Assembly (NCBI RefSeq): GCF_032062135.1
Contig: NC_092859.1
Span: forward strand, 157,735,593 to 157,799,592
DNA from: Pyxicephalus adspersus
Lineage: Eukaryota > Chordata > Amphibia > Anura > Pyxicephalidae
Reading direction: 5' to 3'
DNA length: 64,000 nt
The translations under genes and the position numbers were made by a program. Positions 60,401 through 64,000 of this stretch are shown piece after piece (position 1 is the stretch's first letter; the number at the start of each line of letters is the position of its first letter). The notes beneath the pieces are model-generated. The model was not told the origin of the DNA, did not search any database, and saw only the letters and a program-made list of their open reading frames with translations.

Positions 60401-62887
60401 CAACAAACAAAAATTTTGGTGTTTACAATAAAAACAATTTTTATTACATTTTGTCCTTGTGTTTGCTACAGGGACTTAGTACTAGACAGTCCAACTGCTG
60501 AAATTACTAAAATGATCTAAATTGTCAACAGTGAACTGGATCCCAATGCCGATGCGTTTCACCAGTTTTGGCTTACTCAGGGCATTTTAGGGAAAACCAG
60601 TAACAATACTAATGAAAACAAAATATATATATATATATACATACAAACATAGTTTGATTATATAAAGACGAGTATATATATATATATTATGATCCTTTAA
60701 TCATGAGTTAAAAATTATGTATTATTATGCAAATGTATGTTATGATAGTGATTCCCCTTTTAAACTCATCTCTATTAATCTAACTGTAATTGTTATTTTA
60801 TATATAATTGGTATAACTAATAATTGGGGTCCCTCTCCTTTTACACAGAAAATTTGACTACTCCAGGAAGAGTCAGTTCCCTGGCACAGCCCCCTTACTT
60901 CTTGCATGTCAAAACCTTTTCCTCTTCTGGAATATCTGGTTACATCTGTTCCTTCTACCTATTCATTCCCTCTTTATTGTAGCAGTCAAGTGAAATAAAA
61001 CAGTGTCATTTGGGGAGACCCTTCTTCAAATCCTCAATAAAGCATGGCATGCTGATAATCCTGGTCCCAGTATCCAAAGGGACACACATCTAAAGCAAGC
61101 ATGCAACCAGGAAAGTCTACTTCTGTCAACCTGCAATACTTGCTCAGAACTAATTTGCTCAAGCTGTCACCCTTATCATAGTTTCACCTGTCTGCAATAC
61201 CAGCTTTTATTGTTACTGTTACAGATTTTCTTCCCCAGGATCCCCAAGTCTTATTGCAATCATTGATGTATGTGTAACTTCTAGGGCAGGGGTCCCCAAC
61301 CTACTACCGTAGTGGGCTGCAACCATCTGACAGGTGGGCCTCGGCTTTGGCTGGTGCACTCCTCTGGGGGGTCAGGAGAAGGACCCCGCTTGGGGGGCTT
61401 ACTGGCTAGAGCCGCGGACCACATCTTCGGTACGCATCACAGGCTCAGGGCGGTGGGCAGGTTGTGTCTCTGGACCACTGTTCTAGGGTGCAATAGGGGC
61501 AAGGGGTTGGCAGAGGTGCCAGCCACCTGGGGTGATTCAGAAAGTTCTCTTTTGTACTAAAAGACCCAAGATCTTGTCCCAGTACTGGTCCACGTGGTAC
61601 CACAGTTTGCTAAACAGAAACACACTAGCTATCACATTCTAAACTCGTATATTCAGAGTGGAAGGGAATGTCAGGACTGAAAAGTGAAGCCACCCAACAG
61701 CTTCCTATTTCTCTCCGGTACCCCTAGTGATGTGATATTGATGAAGAATAAACCCTGACATACAATGATGGGAGGAACTGGTCAACATCAGCAGAAGATT
61801 TTATTCTGGGAATAAAGAGCCACAGGAAGTCAGAGAATAAAATAAACATAGAAAGCAAATCACCTCCCAGTGCACCCAATACAAATCAGAAGCTCAGAGG
61901 TTCAACGCATTACTGATGTTTGAAAAATGGAACCACAACAACCAAAATAGTTTCCCCTAGATTGTAAGCTCTTCTGGACCGAGTCCTCTCCTCCTCTTGG
62001 TCATTGCATGTATTTGATGGTCACTTGCAACTCCTAAGCTGCATAATATGTTGGCGGTATAGTTTATTATTAGAAGGTGCATATATGTTCCTCTATCAGG
62101 TGTTACAACAAGCCATGGCACAGGTCTATGGAAAAACGTTGCTGTGGAATAACATGCCAAAGCAGAACATATCGGGCACTGCGGTGCTTTTCAGTACAGC
62201 AGCAAATGGCAAGCATGCATGTTACCTGACCAGTCAGGTGCCTTAACCCTTTGATTGTCAAGGATTTGTCAAATGTTATAAACAAAATGTGATAATGGCT
62301 GCAATAGTGAACTAGCTTTAGAATTGTGCAGCGGACTCTCCAACCATCACCTGCGCATGGTGGCCTTGTGCAAGAAATCGGTCCAGCAGGAAAAGAATAA
62401 AGCGATTGCTGCACCAGGACAGACATTGTGAATGTGTGGGTGAACATTGCTTAGAGTGCAGTAAGGTATGTACATTCACATGGAAGGAGATATAACACAA
62501 CAGTGTTCCGAAAATGTGCCAAGCAGATCTGATATCACGGTGCTATGTGAATCCTCTCTGATCTGATAACCAGACCTTACATACCACCCCAAGGACATCT
62601 GCAATATTTAAACCACAATGCTACGACAAGTTCCCAGAACCACTGAGCAAATCAGACTTAATCAAAATATTCCCAAATCAGACACTGACGTGTAGACACA
62701 ACATGCAGGGATATAATAATCTGCAGCATCAATCAGATGCAATATAAATTTATGCATTGCTGGTGAATGTTATGGCCTTTTTGGTTCTAAAACATTCATA
62801 AAATATTATTTACACCAAGAATTTCATCCAAAAATGTATTTTACCTCCAGCTCCAAGCAGACATATTGCTAATACCAGGCTGATCAT
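36371..62887 (-). CDS. ASTL: Ovastacin-like astacin protease with tandem-repeat linker and C-terminal MAM domain (11 exons)
   Basis: Spliced from exons 62887-62845, 58119-58064, 55269-55176, 53396-53279, 50598-50417, 49261-49180, 48724-48600, 46545-44989, 42635-42507, 39623-39490 and 36457-36371. All junction phases agree and the total is 2,607 bases (868 residues plus stop). Order: signal peptide (1-14); propeptide with FEGD switch (27-30); astacin domain (about 47-231) with zinc motif [12 protein letters not shown] (134-145), SRADRD after it, Met-turn SILHY (186-190, Leu188 replacing the usual Met) and cysteines 84, 105, 124, 231; Ser/Thr-rich 14-residue-repeat linker (235-714); MAM domain (716-865) with cysteines 716, 723, 783, 865. 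No transmembrane segment, so probably secreted. In mammals ASTL cleaves ZP2 after fertilisation to block polyspermy; that role here is inferred. Orthology rests on protease similarity ([25 protein letters not shown]) and the ADRA2B neighbour. Meprins (MAM, TRAF, EGF, TM) and CUB-bearing hatching enzymes fit worse. Exon 10 has a non-GT donor. Confidence 0.9.
37093..37559. mobile_element. TTAA-flanked MITE in ASTL intron 10
   Basis: TTAAAGCTATTGTCACATTT at the left, GAAAGTTCCACTTTAA at the right; internal CTGCCCATGCCTAAGATTGA and AAGATGGCGGCGCTGGAC. Confidence 0.75.
37582..38006. mobile_element. TTAA-flanked MITE in ASTL intron 10, clean ends
   Basis: TTAAAGCGGAACTAAACT and AGTTTAGGTACGCTTTAA are inverted copies with TTAA at each end. 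It sits 22 bp from the previous MITE. Confidence 0.8.
38169..38565. mobile_element. Fold-back element with 40-bp inverted ends
   Basis: GAAGGTAGTTTGAGAGAGAG...AAGAGCAGGCTT (38,180-38,214) is inverted at 38,517-38,563 (AAGCCTGCTCTTTTCTCTCT...). The right arm has an expanded (TC)n. The interior holds ACGCGTTTCGCC followed by TTCTTCAGGGG. Confidence 0.7.
39457..39468 (-). terminator. Alternative stop and poly(A) signal if exon 10 reads through
   Basis: If the exon 10 donor is not used, the frame adds ISINVIF and stops at TGA (39468-39466); AATAAA follows at 39462-39457. This would truncate the MAM domain before Cys865. Confidence 0.4.
39490..39623 (-). CDS. ASTL: ASTL exon 10: MAM domain, with a non-GT donor
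   Basis: Acceptor CAATTTGTAG. Encodes [20 protein letters not shown] and [20 protein letters not shown], matching MAM (G.L.VY, LW...G.....W..A...L). The exon must end at ...HNMQ to join exon 11 in frame, but the intron starts ATAAGT, not GTAAGT. Confidence 0.85.
40228..40412 (+). mobile_element. Palindromic MITE in ASTL intron 9
   Basis: TTTATTACATTTCTCCAAGA with inverted halves AGGAAACCTGG and CCAGGTTTAGTGGATCATCC; an A-run lies at the centre. Confidence 0.7.
41195..41515 (-). mobile_element. tRNA-derived SINE, full length, minus strand
   Basis: Reverse of the 16,748 element: TATTTATATAGCGTCACATA...(tail) through AAGCCAATTAACCGAACTGC to AGCTAACCACTGAACCACTG (tRNA-like head). Lies in ASTL intron 9. 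Confidence 0.8.
41903..42405. mobile_element. Pogo/Tigger-like MITE copy 1 (TA target site)
   Basis: Ends CAGGTAGTCCCTGAGTTA and CTCGGGGACTACCTG are inverted, with TA on each side. About 503 bp, with a run of 14 C near 42,294-42,307. Superfamily inferred from the TA duplication and the CAGG/CAGT-type ends. Confidence 0.8.
42507..42635 (-). CDS. ASTL: ASTL exon 9: middle of MAM domain
   Basis: Acceptor TCACCTCCAG, donor G|GTAAGT. Encodes [20 protein letters not shown], the ARL.SP...C..F(W)Y core of MAM domains, with Cys783. Phase 1 on both sides. Confidence 0.9.
43785..44230 (-). repeat. Inverted copy of the 6,120-6,450 block
   Basis: GAATTCTTCCCACTGACCAC and GGGGTTCCTTGAGCAGT-type words are the reverse of GTGGTCAGTGGGAAGAAT in the two composite repeats. 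ASTL intron 8. Confidence 0.6.
44989..46545 (-). CDS. ASTL: ASTL exon 8: giant repeat-linker exon and first strand of MAM
   Basis: A 1,557-bp exon open throughout, acceptor CCTAAACAG, donor GGAG|GTACGT. It codes for residues 234-752: a Ser/Thr-rich, Pro-poor extension with 14-residue periodicity, then [11 protein letters not shown] and [12 protein letters not shown], the start of a MAM domain. There are no internal stops over 519 codons in an AT-rich genome, which argues for selection on the frame. An internal ATG at 45892 is a linker Met, not a start. Confidence 0.92.
45962..46216 (-). repeat. In-frame 42-bp tandem repeats in ASTL exon 8
   Basis: Unit [14 protein letters not shown] (14 residues, 42 bp). 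Central copies around 46,004-46,135 are almost identical at the DNA level; flanking copies diverge ([28 protein letters not shown]). Diverged units of the same length extend toward 46,440. Most central units carry an N-S-S N-glycosylation sequon and many serines and threonines. Confidence 0.9.
46930..47770 (+). repeat. Purine-only tract in ASTL intron 7
   Basis: From about 46,985 to 47,740 the plus strand is almost entirely A and G (GAGAGAGG-type), interrupted by the MITE at 47,478-47,642. Long antisense frames (over 200 codons of Ser/Leu/Phe/Pro) are artefacts of this composition. Confidence 0.9.
47478..47642. mobile_element. Palindromic MITE inserted in the purine tract
   Basis: GTGATCCAGCAAACCTGGAA...TTCCAGGTTTGCTGGATCAC: arms invert almost perfectly around a T-run loop at about 47,528-47,538. 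Confidence 0.85.
48600..48724 (-). CDS. ASTL: ASTL exon 7: end of the protease domain
   Basis: Acceptor CTTGCAG, donor AAG|GTAAAG. Encodes [33 protein letters not shown] and DLYCKE, the standard astacin C-terminus with the terminal cysteine (Cys231). Confidence 0.96.
49180..49261 (-). CDS. ASTL: ASTL exon 6: Met-turn
   Basis: Acceptor CTTTTTAG, donor TCTGG|GTATTC. Encodes [20 protein letters not shown] then SILHYSG. The family's S(I/V)MHY has Leu (CTT) at the Met. The Tyr that caps the zinc in astacins (Tyr190) is kept. An extra Cys171 occurs in NFCKY. Confidence 0.95.
49490..49975. repeat. 30-bp minisatellite in ASTL intron 5
   Basis: About 16 copies of GGGGCACCTGTGGGAGTAGT plus GGTATAATCT, with GGGGGCAGTGGTATGATCCG variants in the left half. 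Both strands stay open because the unit is a multiple of three. Confidence 0.9.
50105..50335 (+). pseudogene. Tc1/mariner-like transposase fragment
   Basis: Plus-strand frame reading [19 protein letters not shown], the C-terminal catalytic block of Tc1-like transposases, then about 30 codons. No start, no inverted repeats seen; ASTL intron 5. Confidence 0.8.
50417..50598 (-). CDS. ASTL: ASTL exon 5: zinc-binding active site
   Basis: Acceptor TTTCCCAG, donor GG|GTAATA. Encodes [16 protein letters not shown], then [18 protein letters not shown] and [11 protein letters not shown]. His134, His138 and His144 bind zinc, Glu135 is the catalytic base; Cys105 and Cys124 are the expected disulfide pair. 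Confidence 0.98.
51340..51530 (+). repeat. TTAA-type MITE fragment
   Basis: AAGATCAGGCATGCACAAAAAGAA and CCGATCTCATACATGGAAG words of the family at 25,344; ends not seen. ASTL intron 4. Confidence 0.5.
52290..53125 (-). pseudogene. CR1/L2-type LINE remnant
   Basis: On the minus strand, [14 protein letters not shown] (start of the reverse-transcriptase fingers) occurs near 52,890-52,935 and the ORF tail [18 protein letters not shown] then FKRKLDDF occurs at 52,543-52,680. The RT palm between them is missing, so this is an internally deleted copy. It lies in the same orientation as the host intron (ASTL intron 4). Confidence 0.7.
53279..53396 (-). CDS. ASTL: ASTL exon 4: protease upper domain
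   Basis: Acceptor ACTTGCAG, donor GG|GTAAGG. Encodes [17 protein letters not shown] and [13 protein letters not shown]: the astacin TCIRF cysteine (residue 84, expected to pair with Cys231) and the GQRD.(I/V)SI stretch shared with mammalian ovastacin. Confidence 0.95.
53600..54230 (+). repeat. CT-rich dispersed repeat
   Basis: A C/T-rich stretch ending in the block shared with 24,954-25,068 (CACTAGAGGCTCTGGAGAAG). ASTL intron 3. Confidence 0.5.
55176..55269 (-). CDS. ASTL: ASTL exon 3: N-terminus of the protease domain
   Basis: Acceptor TTCATTAG, donor C|GTGAGT. Encodes [14 protein letters not shown] and then [16 protein letters not shown], matching the W...G.V.IPY.L entry of astacin domains. 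Enters in phase 0 and leaves in phase 1. Confidence 0.9.
55660..56191. mobile_element. TTAA-type MITE in ASTL intron 2
   Basis: Left TTAAAGAGGAACTAAACTCA, right TGAGTTTATGTATGCTTTTA; internal inverted TGCATGCCTGAGATGC/GCTTGGGCATGTGCA words. Confidence 0.75.
56254..56337 (+). repeat. Short tandem duplication
   Basis: CAAGATAGTCAAATTCAAGT followed by GGACTTGTTT occurs twice in tandem (about 30-bp unit) at 56,279-56,338. Confidence 0.8.
56645..56890 (+). repeat. MITE-like dispersed repeat copy
   Basis: CTGAGCTATTGTGCCTGTGC, CCTGCACAGGAGTTATGTCA and the GATGGGC block of the 22,490 family. ASTL intron 2. Confidence 0.5.
58064..58119 (-). CDS. ASTL: ASTL exon 2: propeptide with FxGD motif
   Basis: Acceptor TTCTTTGTAG, donor ATG|GTAAGT. 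Encodes [18 protein letters not shown] after a split Gly. FEGD is the conserved astacin propeptide motif whose Asp binds the zinc in the zymogen; mammalian ovastacin has IEGDI here. Confidence 0.88.
58407..58913. mobile_element. Pogo/Tigger-like MITE copy 2 (TA target site)
   Basis: CAGGTAGTCCCTGGGTTAC at the left and GGAACTACCTG at the right with TA flanks; about 507 bp and collinear with 41,903-42,405. ASTL intron 1. Confidence 0.8.
59814..60308. mobile_element. hAT MITE with 8-bp target duplication
   Basis: Ends CAGGGGTGTCAAAC and GTTTGACACCCCTG are perfect inverted repeats, flanked on both sides by TTTTAGAG (59,806-59,813 and 60,309-60,316). Internal TGGCCC(A/G)-rich words. No transposase. 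Confidence 0.93.
61287..61480. mobile_element. hAT MITE with 8-bp target duplication
   Basis: Starts CAGGGGTCCCCAACC, ends TGGACCACTG, flanked on both sides by TTCTAGGG (61,279-61,286 and 61,481-61,488). Internally deleted GC-rich element without transposase. Confidence 0.9.
61958..62078 (+). repeat. LINE-tail fragment
   Basis: TAGATTGTAAGCTCTTCTGG...GCATAATATGTTGGCGGTAT, the L2-like tail. ASTL intron 1. Confidence 0.55.
62845..62887 (-). CDS. ASTL: ASTL exon 1 (coding part): signal peptide
   Basis: ATG with A at -3, encoding [14 protein letters not shown], a short hydrophobic secretion signal. Donor G|GTAAAA; ends in phase 1, which matches the exon 2 start. A further small exon between this one and exon 2 is possible but I did not find one that fits. 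Confidence 0.75.
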
Positions 62888-62918
62888 TATGTGATGGATG
62901 CAGACAGAAATGCTGGTT

Positions 62919-62953
62919 CAGGTGCCAGGTAACTTGTTTATTACAAGCAGCTG
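62919..62953 (-). promoter_or_regulatory. Candidate ASTL promoter with two E-boxes and a TATA-like run
   Basis: Upstream of the ASTL ATG (62887) on the minus strand: CAGCTG (62953-62948), TAATAAAC (62943-62936) and CACCTG (62924-62919). E-boxes (CANNTG) close to the start are typical of oocyte genes driven by FIGLA. CANNTG is common by chance, so this is weak. Confidence 0.3.
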
Positions 62954-64000
62954 TCTGCAGAGCGGGGTGTGGATTCCTCATGGAGCAAAATCACATGATG
63001 GCTTTACATGTGATCCAATGGGATAAGGGGGTTATTATTGGGGTCATTTACACCAATGCCGGGGGGGTAGGACAGTGGTTGCTGGTGTGAATGCTGGAAG
63101 ATTTTTGTGGTCACTGACACCAAAGCTGCAGGGCTTATTGCAGTCAATGACACAAAGGCAATGGAAAGTTTGCACTACAGTCATTTATACCAATGCTGGG
63201 GGGTATTGCATGGCTGCATTACTGGAAAGGGGGGTCATAAATGCAGTCGATTGCACTATTTCTGGGGAGGGGTTATTCTGTGCTCTATAGGTTATTGGTG
63301 CAGGGCACTGGCACCAGTCCTGGCCTATATGTTACACTGAGTAAAACCCGACCCCGACCACTTCTTATTTATGCATCTGCCTGACCTTCAGTAAAAAAGA
63401 AATCGCAGTTTGCATTTGGCAGTCCAGGAATTCAGACACGCAGGTTGCTCTGTAGAGCTGTCACTAAGACTTTACTAAGTGATTTGCACTGATTTGCATT
63501 ATTGATAATAAATGTCCCATGCTGGATTTTATATTTGCCGAGATGAGTGGTGCAGAACTTTTTCTTGGGAAGGAATAAAAACTCTGGATCAGGACCAGGC
63601 TCAGAGAGAAGAGGCTTAAGCGGTGACACAGGACAGATTAGTGGAGACTTGGAAAAGAGCTGGGGACAGAGAGGGGGTCTAATAAAAATCCTGAAAAATA
63701 GTCGTCTTGTGATTACAACCTGTGTGTGTTGTAGAGCAATTCAGCCTGACAAATGTTGCTGCAGAATGGGGCCCATTGATAGTAAAAATATTTTAGAGAT
63801 TGTAGAGTGTTTGCAATAATTTTGTAATGGTGTCTAATTGGTTAGAAATGCGTGTTGATGTTCTAAAAAGTCATAAGGTTTTAACCACCTGAGCGTTACA
63901 CTGATTTCTAGATTTCTGTTCCAAAAGCGTCACAGGTTTTCATGAAATTTTTTTTTTTAAATTGTAGACCTGTAACTTACAGAAATATGTCCGAATAGGG
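62954..64000. other. ASTL upstream region, no gene seen
   Basis: No coding exon recognised. Contains the degenerate tandem array at 63,025-63,320 and otherwise unremarkable sequence to the window edge. Confidence 0.5.
63025..63320. repeat. Degenerate minisatellite-like array
   Basis: Diverged repeats of roughly 45-55 bases built on GGGGTTATT, GTCA(C/T)T(G/T)ACACCAA and TGCTGGG. The short open frames here are products of the repeat. Confidence 0.5.

Noticed and set aside
36371..62887. The protease gene as a meprin
   Set aside because: Meprins continue past MAM into TRAF, EGF-like and transmembrane parts; here the frame stops three residues after the last MAM cysteine, and the catalytic domain and the ADRA2B neighbour point to ASTL.
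36371..62887. The protease gene as an amphibian hatching enzyme
   Set aside because: Frog hatching enzymes carry CUB domains after the protease; none is present.
1..64000. CRISPR arrays, operons, bacterial promoters, tRNA or rRNA genes
   Set aside because: Vertebrate nuclear sequence; the tandem arrays have no spacer structure and the tRNA-like sequence is a SINE head.

Overview
This is vertebrate nuclear DNA: genes are split by GT-AG introns, intergenic sequence is AT-rich, and small DNA transposons, LINE tails and SINEs are dense. The repeat repertoire and the gene pair suggest an anuran amphibian, probably a neobatrachian or ranoid frog. The species-level guess is recall-based inference. 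There is no sign of prokaryotic, plasmid or phage sequence.

Layout. Positions 1-34,000 form a gene-poor region in which I find no believable protein-coding gene, only degraded transposons (L2-like LINE 3' ends, a tRNA-type SINE, TTAA-flanked and palindromic MITEs, a broken Tc1-like element, a minisatellite). At 34,231-35,421 (minus) lies an intact, intronless alpha-2B adrenergic receptor gene, ADRA2B. From 36,371 to 62,887 (minus), starting upstream of ADRA2B and running toward it, lies an 11-exon astacin metalloprotease gene. I assembled it from splice sites and phase matching: 2,607 coding bases, 868 residues. It is the ortholog of ASTL (ovastacin, the egg cortical-granule protease), judged by the protease sequence and by the ADRA2B neighbour, which is also ASTL's neighbour in the human genome. 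The remainder (62,950-64,000) is ASTL upstream sequence with a degenerate tandem repeat.

The main discovery candidate is the architecture of this ASTL gene: signal peptide, a very short propeptide with the FxGD switch motif, an astacin protease domain, a roughly 480-residue Ser/Thr-rich linker in one 1,557-bp exon made of degenerate 14-residue repeats (the central copies nearly identical, each with an N-glycosylation sequon), then a four-cysteine MAM domain and stop. As I recall it, mammalian ovastacin has neither the repeat linker nor a MAM domain. Two further oddities are a leucine at the methionine of the Met-turn, and a 5' splice site reading CAG|ATAAGT instead of CAG|GTAAGT in the penultimate exon, with an in-frame stop and an AATAAA just beyond it that could give an alternative truncated MAM end.

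The two genes have no known shared pathway; ADRA2B is a catecholamine receptor and ASTL an egg protease. What links them is position: same strand, with the ASTL poly(A) signal only about 0.9 kb upstream of the ADRA2B start codon.
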